This document shows positions 35,477-45,755 of a stretch of DNA of 64,000 nucleotides, one piece after another. Source of the DNA: Protula sp. h YS-2021 (Eukaryota; Annelida; Polychaeta; Sabellida; Serpulidae); assembly GCA_949752745.1 (NCBI GenBank), contig OX457028.1, forward strand, positions 25,236,927 through 25,300,926, written 5' to 3'. Made by a program: the position numbers and the translations under genes. Every line of letters begins with the position of its first letter. Position 1 is the first letter of the stretch. The notes beneath the pieces were generated by a model. The model was not told where the DNA came from. It did no database searches and worked only from the letters and a program-made list of their open reading frames with translations.

Positions 35477-38400
35477 CTGTTTACCGAAAGAAATAAAAGT
35501 TAAATAAACCTCCTACAAAAGTACTAAAAATGAAATGAAAACAATGAAAAAAGTTCGAAATAATACTAAAGCATCCATGATAAAGAAGCAATGTTAATTT
35601 AGAAGTCATATATTTCTGTCACTGATAGCACTTTAAACATCTTCAGTTATAAATCCACACAGTTGATAAATAAGCCTAATCGCAGTCCCATGCTTCTCGA
35701 GAATCTCGTTGGTGTCAGCCAATCAAAAACCGATTAAAGTGGGTCACGTCAGGAATCTGGTCAACTGGGAGTGTAGACTTTATGGAGAAATAGACAATGA
35801 CATTCAACTGCTACAACGCTCATGGACAAGAGACAGGCAAATCCCAGCCCGGGTGGAAGGGGGGACTTATTCCAATAGGTTACCATGCTTGTCCATGAAT
35901 TTTTAAAACAACCCTCGCGGATTGCTAAATGTGAAAAAATACCTCCATATTTAACCAACCGCGGAGCAAAGTTCCGAGACAACAACCTTCCCCATTTTTA
36001 GGTAAATTGGCCGAAGTACCCTCCTCCCTTCCCTAACAGAGAGGTTCAACAACAAAAAGTCCTAATTATGACTGCTTTCCTTTTTTATGTTACTTCGTCA
36101 TCTTAACATCTACTGTACTGCATTAGAAATATATTTTGCAACACACAAGTGCTTTAACCGCTGGAGACTTACCACGTCAGTTTTTATTGTAAATATTTTT
36201 TCCCAAATGCTTTCCACTGCCATCCATCTGACCGGAAGTGGTTGGTCGAGATTCTCCATACGGTAATAATCGTAACGGAATATGTCACGTGATAAACCAA
36301 AGTCAGCTATTTTAATGATTTCGTCTTCATCGACCCTAGAAAATCAGGTTGACTGGGTGCATAGATGTACAACAGTGAAGTACTTTTTCAGGTTAGACTG
36401 TTTTTGCCTTGATATAAATGCAGCTTTAAGCGAAAAAATTCATATTTCAATCCTGTTGCTGGTACGGAATATGACACGTGATAAAAATGCAGCTTTAAAC
36501 AGAAAAAAATCACAGTTTAATTCTGTTCCTGGTACGAAATCTAGAGTCTCCAAATTAACTGGAAAATTGGCAGACATTTCTATCAAGATGTCAGTCTTGC
36601 AGCCACAAAAATAGCTTGTCGAAAAAGATGAAAAGTTGTGTATTTTTGTAACCAGCTAAAACAAATGAACAAAACGCTTAATAATTTAAAGTAATAAATA
36701 AGTAGTATATAGCAAAATCTTGTTTCATAATTTTACTGACATGCAATTGCGTGTGGCTAAATCTCTGTGAACGAATCCTTGTTCAGAAAGATAGCACATC
36801 CCATCCGCTATTTGACAGCAGTACGCCACCAAATCCCGAACAACCATTTTCTGTAACGTGCATTAAATCACCATTGATACTACAGTCTGTGGATTGTAAA
36901 TTTATACATTTAATTTCATTTTTTGTCCTAAAAAAATACAAATACTACAAATATGTCTAAATTAAAATGATTTAGAATCGCCTTGAAGAAGATTAAAATT
37001 TAGCATGGCCGTCTAAGAGAGACACAAAAATACAGTGGAATGCTGAAATTGAAATAGGGAGATGAACTAGAATTGTTTTATTTACGCGGTGAGTCTCATT
37101 TGCAGTATAGCCCTATACCCGTGATCTACTCTATGATTTTGCTTCCTATTTATGTCCTTTGAATCTTTTACTTTAGAAAGACACAATCCCCCCTGTAACG
37201 CGGATGACCTATGAAATCGGTGCTAAAGCCGGTTTGTTAAGATCCATACTTCTGCCAGTTTCATCACTTTTTTCAATCCTAACATTGTTTTAATTTTAAA
37301 TTTAGACAAAAGCTAATTTTTATATGTGTTATTTTGGTAATTTTAAATACCTATTTTTTCGGTGTGTTTAGCCAAAGTTTTACCAAGTTTTACCAAATTT
37401 CAAAATGCTGTCATTTTGACAATTTTTCATGAACAACAGTACGGCGGAGCACACTTGCAATATGTAGCGTGTGTGTGAAAAAGGAAATTTCAAAATTATC
37501 CAAACTATGGCTTTGGAGATATAGCCAAGACGCGACGTTCCATAACATAATTTTTTTGGTTTGGATTCATCAAAAATTGTCAAAATGACTGTTTTTTCAT
37601 CACTTGAAGTCAGCATATTTTCGATGTCGTATCAAGGTTATATCTCCAAAACTATGGATTGGATTGTTTTTAAATTTCATAAATAGATAGAACACAAATT
37701 GAAGATGTATAAGATTGTATTTTTATTCAGATTCAAGGAAAAATTGTCAAAAAGATAGAAATGCAATGCATTCGTACAATTTTGTCTATGTTAAAAAGGG
37801 ACGTTCCACACCTTCAATATGTGCTCTGTCCGTGTGCGAAATTTCAAAGCAATCCTACCTGTAGTTTCGGAGATGAAGCTCGGCCTCGCATGCGAACATA
37901 CGGACATAACGGACAAGCTCGTGACTATATCCCTCCGTTACACGAGGGATAATAACCATGCCCCTGGCTAAAAGGCAAGCTAAAAGCAATACACAAGAAA
38001 AAATTGCCCACAAGTCTTTTGTGGCGTAATCTCGATCCGAACACCCCCAAAATTTGTAAGCTGCCTTACACAAGATGCCGCAATCAATCAGTCAGTCAAG
38101 CAAGCAACCGATCAGAGGGAGACTTTACCTTGGACACATCCTTCAAATACGTCCTTAGGTCTCCATTTTTCATGAAAGGCAGCACGGCGTACGGGCGATT
38201 ATCTCGCAGAACGAGACCAACCATAGCGAGAACATTTCTATGGTGGAAGCCGCGCATGCGTATTACTTCTTCCAGAAAATCGGATACGTCTTTTTCGTGA
38301 CATTCCTCACCTAAGGATGAATTAAATCTGTGAGTGTTTTCAATTTTTTATTAGTTCAAGCACTATCATTTCTAAATGAAATTAAAGACGGGTTTGCTTA

Positions 38401-41400
38401 ATACCATTTTAAAGGTTACATTTATTAAAACAAAACTAGGGTTCAAAAACTGTACATTTTGCAATTGTTAAATAAAACTAGACCATTTTCGCTACCTAGT
38501 AGCTAAAACTACATTTTGAGGACCACACAAAATACGATCCTGAGCCCTTAAAGTCCAAAACTGACCATGAACGATGAGGTCAAAATCACCGTGGTAACTC
38601 TAGTATATAGTCCAAACGGTCGAAAATAAGCTCAAAATCGCTGTCTGTAACGGTTTCTCGAGATAATTTTGAACTTCCGGTTTTTGACCTTCACAGTGGC
38701 CGAGGAGGTCAAAGCCATAGAGGTACATCTTACATATAGGCGTTTATACCCAACGGGTCTGAAATAAGCTCAAAATAAAAGAGACCTTTTTTCGATATAA
38801 TGGTCAATCTTTCTCTAAGCTCAAAATAAAAAAATGAGGATTTCACGACGTCCTCATCATCCTCTATCTACGGGCCAAACGCTTCGGAAGAGTTCACGTG
38901 ACAAGGCTTTTATAATGTCTATTTTTGCATATAAAATGTTAATGAATTTCTAAAAAATTGCGCTGGACCAATAGACATGCTACACTATGCCTCTGCCAAA
39001 TTTGCTCGTGCTAGCCCTAGCCGTGTCAGAGGAGTTCCGTGACAACGCTTCGGCGAAAAAAGAAACATACGGAAACACTTTACCGAATCGTAGGAAAGCA
39101 ATACCCTGGGGAACTGGAAATCCCCAAGTGTGATTAGGGAATTGAAAATCCCTAAGTGTAAAAGACCTGCAACTGTCTTTGCTGCCAGCTCCTCTGGATT
39201 TTTCAGATCTTTATCTGTGAGTGTAGCCTTGTAGACTATTCCAAAGCGACCTTAATGGAAATAAGATAAGCACTTTTCTCTATGACGCCTGTGGCGGTAT
39301 AACTGTACAAAAATTTCACAGCGTTAATTCGAGCTCCAACAATTATTTTTTTATCGCTGTGGTAATTGTGTGCGATTAATAGGAAAATATCTAATTTAAT
39401 TTTTATTTAATTTCTTGAAACACTGTTTATGTTATCCAGATCACTGCCAGTTTCTGCACGAGGTTTTTATTATTCTGAAAATATATTACAAAATGTGGAT
39501 TGACATGCATCAATTTTGCGCTCTGCACAATTAATTGTTTCCCGTTCCAAAATTAAGAAATCTATTCGAAACGATGTGACATACAGTAACCAAACTGGTG
39601 ATAAAGCGCATGTTCGCACTCGTTCTCAAAAGACAGACTTTACGTTTAATTATATTGCGCGAGAAATTATGGCAAACTAAAAGAGCGCGAACAAATATTA
39701 ACTAAAATGTGCAAAATATTTTTATTAGGCACCAATAGAAATTGTTGCTAGGATATTTTGATTATCGTGGGAAAAATAAAAATTACAGCACGCAGCTTTT
39801 AATTTTTTGGATGTACCGCTGCAGATGCCTCTCTTCTGGTGTGCAAATTATCGAAGTCAGTTGACACCAGCTTACATTTTAAAATATCGTGTCAAAGCAA
39901 CCAATGTTCTAACAAGAATAATTGTTAAGTTTTGTCATTTGTATTTGAAGAAAGAAGCACAAATATTTGTAACTGTCATGACTTCACGGAAGTAATTTGA
40001 ACATGCGACTACTTCAAGTAATTTCATACACATTTCATACCAACTACTGAATGTGATTTTCAGAGATATAACTTTTACTGTTATTATTGTTTTTAAACTT
40101 GACAGTTCTTAACAAGATTTTTGGTAGAAGTTTGAGGGTGGCGTAGTGGGGGGGGGGGGGCTTGGGAGAGTTGACCAAAATCTTGGTGGAGCAAAAAAAA
40201 TGTTTCACTGACCAGTTCCAATAGGCGGTCCCAGTGTCAACCGCTTGCTCTCCAAACAAACAGAGTTGACTTGTTTCTTCATGGTGTTTTTAAGTTTGTC
40301 CATGATATTTAATTCAAGTTCTCCCGTCGGCTGTTGTTTTGAAGAAGTACCCTGTGCATTTTCCTCTACGGGTACCGCTACGTTTAAGTAGTTATTTTCT
40401 ATAGAAAATTTTTTAGAATAGCATTAAGATCAGTAAGTAATGGTCAAATCCTTCAAGGCAATTTTACACTTATTTTTCATCTTGTGGAAGTGTTGTATTT
40501 TACGAAATAGCTTTGCAGGAGATATTTAAAAATATTTGCAGGAACTGGAAAATAGTTATAAAACACTCCTTTCTGAGGAATGATTAATTAGATCATTCCT
40601 CAGATCATTGTGTTTCCGTGTCTAGCTGTCTGTCTCATGGCGCTAACCGCATTTCCCTTGAAATCATGTATTCAGTGTTTACTTCTCTGAAAGTTTTTTA
40701 GCTTTCAGTTCCTTTGCACTGATTTGAAATGGCTCTAAGGTTTTCGCTATTTCTTTTCTGATCATTTAAATACCTGGTTTATTTTTAAATTCCATTTTCT
40801 TCTTTTTTTGATTATTGCAAAAATTATTAAGAAATATATTCAGAACACAGATTCAAAATGCAAACGCAACACAGAAAAAACAAAAATGTTGGAATATTAA
40901 TTAAATACTTCAAAGATATTTCTAGATTACCTTAAATACATAAATTCAGTTATGGAAATCTAAAATCTAATTATAGATATCCAATACTGTATGAGACATA
41001 TCAGAAATAAATTGAAGTTATTTTTTATGTCTATACTTATTTCCATACAAGCATCTTTATTTCTTCCCTTATTAGTATTTTAGCATGGACAACAATTATC
41101 GCTAAACGAGTTTCTCTTAATCAACTGCAGTTGCATAAAAATGAGTGCAATTAGAAATATGTCTGAACTTCTGGGACCACAATTAAGTTTCGCACATCTG
41201 ACACGTTGGTCAATAACTACTGACCCACTAAACATTCAGACGTCGAGCTGAGCTCGATTTCACGCCTTCTGATATCGATATGACGTCGGGTGTGACGTCT
41301 ATTCAACGTTATTGAACGTCTCAACGTATGCGAGGTATGCGGCAGAAAAAAGGTACCTACTTTTATTCAATGACTTCGTTCTGTCTAAATGCTTCGTCTT

Positions 41401-41583
41401 CTTGTCAGTCATTTTACAGCAGCAACAGAATATACAACAACACACTGTGATGAGCCAGTCGACAAAAATACAACAAATAACAACAATAAACAGAGGCCAG
41501 GGAAGACCAAGTTCCTCATAGAATGCCAAGTTTTTTTCAGTTGTTGAAGGGACTGATGATGTTGTCCAATCTATTGTACTCAT
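35340..41583 (-). CDS. Membrane tyrosine kinase, MET/TAM-like, copy B (seven exons seen)
   Basis: Tandem paralogue of the gene at 131-5779, same strand, about 36 kb away. Exons are 41361-41583, 40213-40398, 39167-39250, 38129-38310, 36741-36850, 36173-36335 and 35340-35476. The first six have exactly the lengths of copy A, with the same phases and no stop. All catalytic motifs are kept. Differences include NAQGTS for NAPGTS in the juxtamembrane region, EECHEKDV for EDCHEKEV before alpha-C, and ESIWEK for ESIREK. The membrane segment has VDW where A has LAL, placing an Asp inside it. Exon 7 begins [18 protein letters not shown] and reaches CPEE. The C-lobe end (the CW...RPTF region) was not found, so the gene is either incomplete or has a distant last exon. 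Confidence 0.85.
36173..36335 (-). CDS. Copy B exon 6: DFG and activation loop
   Basis: 163 bp with ADFGLSRD, the activation-loop tyrosines and [10 protein letters not shown]. Both the acceptor TAG and the donor GTAAGT are present. Confidence 0.86.
36741..36850 (-). CDS. Copy B exon 5: catalytic loop
   Basis: 110 bp with HRDLATRNC. The donor is GTCAGT rather than the GTCTGT of copy A; the new base makes it closer to consensus. Confidence 0.84.
37370..37960. repeat. Copy B version of the ~150-bp intron repeat, with inverted middle part
   Basis: The outer parts match 1310-1990 directly. The middle, about 37555-37795, matches copy A only as its reverse complement. Confidence 0.7.
38129..38310 (-). 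CDS. Copy B exon 4: alpha-C helix to hinge
   Basis: 182 bp. It reads [17 protein letters not shown] and on to the hinge [15 protein letters not shown]. The donor is GTAAAG, as in copy A. Confidence 0.84.
38560..38830. repeat. Two units of the dispersed ~130-bp repeat, copy B
   Basis: Collinear with 2560-2840. Contains gaacttccggtttttgacct, close to the core of the larger arrays. Confidence 0.65.
39167..39250 (-). CDS. Copy B exon 3: glycine loop and ATP lysine
   Basis: 84 bp, open in the frame required by exons 2 and 4. It keeps [10 protein letters not shown] and the VAAK lysine. The donor GTCTTT is conserved with copy A. Confidence 0.82.
40213..40398 (-). CDS. Copy B exon 2: juxtamembrane region
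   Basis: 186 bp, phase as in copy A. It keeps NYLNV and [23 protein letters not shown] replaces [13 protein letters not shown]. The acceptor is CTATAG and the donor GTCAGT. Confidence 0.82.
41361..41583 (-). CDS. Copy B exon 1: start and transmembrane segment
   Basis: Same length and phase as copy A exon 1 and starts [18 protein letters not shown]. Two in-frame stops (TAT TAA AGA TAA AAC before ATG) precede the Met, so the start is better supported here than in copy A. The donor is GTAGGT. The membrane segment carries Cys pairs and a CCCC run at its inner end. Confidence 0.82.
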
Positions 41584-43149
41584 GTTTTATCTTTAATAAT
41601 TTAACTGCCGAGTGTTTGCTCTTGTTTAATTTTCAGCTATTGCCAGGTGGTGTAGCAGTAACATGAAACCCGATAAAATTCCTTAGACATGTGTTAAAAA
41701 TTGTAACTGAGTGCGTTGCTTTTATGGGAGGTTTCCTACATTCACTAGTCCGTTCGTCTGTACCTGCATCCGAACATAAAAGGAATCGTTATAGTTATTA
41801 AAGAAATTTAGTTTTTCAATAAACCAGTTTATACACATGAAGTTTACTACATATGAAAGAAACATGAAATTGAACAGTCCGTCATAACTCGCAAAATTGA
41901 AAATGTGTTCTTTTAATTTGAAAACAGCCTCTACAGTCGTTATTCCAGGTTTTTTTATAAACTAGAAGCCCCAGAGCTTGCCATAACATTCTTATTTTAA
42001 GTCATGAAGATCTTCTGCAGCTGATAAACTAGCAGCTGATCTTTGCCTCGTACTTGTGTATTATATCTCTTCACAGTCTCCCAGGCTCTGGCGTTTGATA
42101 CTGTTCTGCTTACCTAAAAAAAGGATTTTTAATTTTTTTATGCAGATGAATATAATTCCTTACCTTTTATGTTTTGAGTAAAACTATAACATCCGTTCCA
42201 AAGTAAGATATCATATGCACCGGTACGAAATTTTTGTTCAACAAATCTTTGTTTTTAAACTAAACTGGGTTGCTACCATTTTTTTGTCACTAAAGTTTTA
42301 TTTAAATACGTGTTTTGATTAATTAGGGTTTGTGTTATAATTTAAGCGTACCATGCAAATGCAGTAGTCAATATTTCTGGGTTGCACATTTGCTTTACAT
42401 TACGGTAAAATCTCTATTTATTCTTTTTGTCATTGAAAAATTCGCCTTTTCCTTTGTTACAGGACATGTTTGTGTTGTGCAACGTTTCGCTTGTATTTCA
42501 CTGCCACTTCTTCTTTATCAGTTCAGTGCGCACACACAGCGAAGAATTCGAAAACCCACAGATCTAATCAGAGTGAAGAATTGTACCACGCAGTTTTTCG
42601 TTGGCAAAAAGGATGTCTGCGTTGAGTAAAAAGGATGAAAGCTTAAACTAGGAAGCCGCAATGTTTTTGGGTTGATGACTGGTTTTCAGGCGATGTGACA
42701 ATTGAATTCCCCACAATAATCCTTCCCATTTCTGAATCGTTTTTCAGACATATGCCAATTGAACTTCCCTCGATCATTCTTCCTATGTCTGGATCCAGAT
42801 TGTTCTTTGATAAGCAAATTTTGAGGCAAACAATATTAAGGATAAAAGTCTAGTTATAAAACACTGTGTGTGTCAATGTGTATTTGTATGTATGTGTGTT
42901 TTGCACGTAGAAAGTTTGCCGAACATACAATGCATCCAGTTGTTCCTGTCCCCACAATGTGGCATGCGGATTCCATGTGAGAGTGTATTTAGAGATACCG
43001 AAATTTATTTCATAAAAACCTGGTGGCAAATCTGCCCCGGGTCTCAATGTAATTCAGCTTGTTTTGAATTGAAGTCAATTTTTAGTGAAATTTTAAGATA
43101 AGCTTATATATGTTTATGTCAGACATATATTGAAAGGAAAGACATATAT

Positions 43150-43435
43150 TGAAAAGCTTATTTATAATACATATAAAAATAGTATGTTTTATAATAATTA
43201 CAATGGTGAATTAAGACAAAATGAATGTGCTCTACATTGAAAATTGCTTTTTATAATACATATAAAATTATTATTTTTTTAACAATTAACATGGTAAATT
43301 AATTATGACAAAATTAATGTGGGGTAAATTGAAAATTGAAAAGTATTTATTTATAATACATATAAAAATAAAATGTTTTATAATAATTAACATATTGAAT
43401 TATGACAAAATTAATGTGAAGGTACATTGAATATT
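43150..43435. repeat. AT-rich ~90-100-bp tandem repeat, three units
   Basis: Units share tttataatacatataaaa and gacaaaattaatgtg. Located where homology of copy B to copy A ends. Confidence 0.8.
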
Positions 43436-43464
43436 GCCCGGGGGGATGGGAGGGTATTTATAAA

Positions 43465-43620
43465 AATTTGATCATATGTCACCAACAGCAAAAAAAGGCA
43501 GTAACAGACATCAAACAAAGGCTATCTCTCCCGAGGATAAAGCGCGTCCACCAATCAAATTACTTTTTTCCATAAATTAGTCCATGTACACCTATGCAGA
43601 TAGACTGTTATTTATGTCAG
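43465..43620. repeat. Segment shared with the copy C flank
   Basis: cagcaaaaaaaggcagtaac...atagactgttatttatgtc matches about 56165-56325 in the same orientation. In the C locus it runs directly into sequence homologous to 7315-7510. Confidence 0.85.
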
Positions 43621-43738
43621 CAAAGGAAGCGCATATATTAAAAACGTGGCAGTTGAACAACGTGAAACTACCCCACATGAAAAAAAACGAACTCGAAAAT
43701 AGCGTTGCACTGCTGAAGAATGCCACCTGACCAGTTCC

Positions 43739-44084
43739 CTAATTTGTAACTGAATAATTGTTTTGAAGGTGGTTGGAAAGAAAACTGGCTAGTGATAATT
43801 GTAAAACATTAGCAACATTACTGGAGCTCACGGTGAACTCGCCAATACGCAGAAAGCCGTGAAACGCAAGTAAGAACATTGATCTAATGAACGCTAGTCT
43901 GAAGTTGTCAGTAAATACTTGGCTTATATATAAGATAAGTTTATATTTACGCAAGTATGACAAAGCCCGCCTAACACATGAGTCACGAGTAATATCACAT
44001 AACCTACAACACTGATGCACAAACGAAATAGCTGACAAGCGCGTAACAACAGTGGCGTGGCGACTGCCTTCTAAATAACAACAA
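43739..44084 (-). pseudogene. DIRS-like tyrosine recombinase fragment
   Basis: The minus-strand ORF contains RHATVVTRLSAI, a helical middle and AFHGFLRIGEFTVS, the box I region of tyrosine recombinases (first catalytic Arg). The C-terminal box with His, Arg and Tyr is absent; a stop occurs at 43739. The N-terminal side is cut by the inverted-repeat element that starts at 44085. Tyrosine recombinases are the integration enzymes of DIRS-group retroelements. Confidence 0.72.
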
Positions 44085-45052
44085 CCCAGCAAACATTTTC
44101 GAGTTTCAGGCGAGAACGAGAGGTGTTTGTTACTGAGATATAGACGACCTTTTGTCGTCTATTTCTGCTCTAGAATGACATGTCTGAAACAAAGCTATTT
44201 CTTGGTTAATGTAGCAACCAGTTTGTGATCGGTTCTGGAAAAGTTTCCGTGTAAACATTTCTGGTTTAAATGCTTTAAAATCTTTTTTTGTGTGTGCGAA
44301 ACTTAACAAAACCTTCCTAAAAAGAAAAATAATCAATTTCAGTTATTATTACTACAATTTACGTTCTCAGATTTAACAAGTGGTTTTTTTATTACTTACT
44401 CGTACTTACCTGGGATCGATCCGGGAACCTCTGGCACGCAACGCGTGTACCTTACCCCTACACCACGGTACGGTTAACGATAATATTCAGCCATAAAACA
44501 TTTCTATTCGGTCCCAAAAGTTTTTTGCATTACGAATTTATTATTGGCATTTTAAATTGATTTATGTAGCACTTACAATTACATTTATTACATAGAATAT
44601 CATCTTAGTCACCTAAAATAATAACAAATATTTAAAATCAAATGAATAACTTAATTTTAGTTTAGAATTTAATATTTACATAATTTTTGATATCTAAATT
44701 TGCTATCTAGTATCTAAAAGCAAAAGAAAAAAAACGGAAATGACGCCCCAATACATGGAAAACGGTAGTTAGTAAATATGGTTTCCAACGACGCTCTAAT
44801 ACAGGGCAATCAATCATATTGATTTTCATAATGTTCTAATAATTTTCATAATGCCCCAATACAATTCACAAAAACTCGTCTAGAATTAGTCTCTTTTGTG
44901 AAGATGAGATTTGGACCAGTTTCATTACAAGCACTTAATGACAATCTCGTCTATAAGTTAGAGTCTTTTTAAAAGACCAGTTTTAGACCAGTTTCAATCA
45001 AAGCGAGATTCAGAGAGGTAAGATGAGATATAGAAAAAAAATGTTTGTTGGG
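44085..45052. mobile_element. Miniature inverted-repeat element, CCCAGCAAACATTTT ends
   Basis: The left end cccagcaaacatttt (44085) and the right end aaaaatgtttgttggg (up to 45052) are inverted repeats. It is 968 bp with no transposase. An internal perfect hairpin atagacgac-ctttt-gtcgtctat is at about 44140-44162, and a tRNA-like segment lies at 44408-44473. The flanking dinucleotide AA on each side could be a 2-bp target duplication. Confidence 0.72.
44408..44473 (-). repeat. tRNA-derived SINE head inside the miniature element
   Basis: The minus strand reads A box tggtgtaggggtaagg and B-box-like ggttcccggatcgatcc, spaced about as in a tRNA. The acceptor stem ccgtacc / ggtaagt is only partly paired. 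Probably SINE-derived; a decayed tRNA gene is the alternative. Confidence 0.55.
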
Positions 45053-45129
45053 AATGTATTAACAGGATTAAGTTAGCCGTGCGACAAACAGAACGTAAAT
45101 GTGCGAGAACTCCGCCTGTAGACGGATCG

Positions 45130-45755
45130 ACTTCACAGAGATATACTTTTTAACATCAGAGAGACCGCTGTAGAGAGCAGGGCTGTAATTCTGGTGGAAG
45201 AATCACTGTTTGCTTGACCTCGCCAACCTTTAATCCAAAAAACCAATAGCAACACGATTACGACGGTCTTCGACAAACTAAGCACGAATATTAATATCGA
45301 AACGTAAACAAAGAACAACTAATTTACGGACAAGATACATGGTAATGCGACATTTCGACGTTTGCCGATTAATTACATAAACTAATGCCTTATTATCAGG
45401 ATTGAACGTTATGTACTCATTTTGTAACATATTGCAAAATAAATGTACCGAAATTACAATGGGTATAAATTAACCGACCACGCCCCTGAAAACCAACATG
45501 TACCCATAAACCCCCCGAATCCACATATGGGACCGCATCTGTAAATAAGTCTAATGTGTTGGCAGCCACCCATTTCTGTGTTACTAGTAGACTGGAACAG
45601 TTAAAGTGTGTTAAAAACATATTCCAGGCTGATAAATCCTGTTTGCTATGACCTGTCAAACGAACATGAAACCATGGCTGTGTCTTGTGAACAGAAGGTA
45701 AACACATGTGATATCCCATTGTCTTGTTAGAAAAGCTCGCCCAGGGTTGATGCAG
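45130..45755 (-). pseudogene. DIRS-like RT connection and RNase H fragment
   Basis: Minus-strand ORF 45417-45755 includes HVRLTGHSKQDLSAWNMFL and LDLFTDAVPYVDSGG; the TDA is the RNase H active-site context of DIRS elements. FVEDRRNRVA at about 45250 resembles the LSR region near the end of RNase H but lies in another frame. Confidence 0.7.

Larger units (their letters stand above)
36045..43130. repeat. Segmental duplication, copy B
   Basis: Matches 1-7300 from the shared caacaacaaaaagtccta start to the sequence after the kinase upstream region. It contains a ~240-bp internal inversion relative to copy A at about 37555-37795. The homology continues left through exon 7 at 35340-35476, where copy A cannot be seen. 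Confidence 0.9.
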
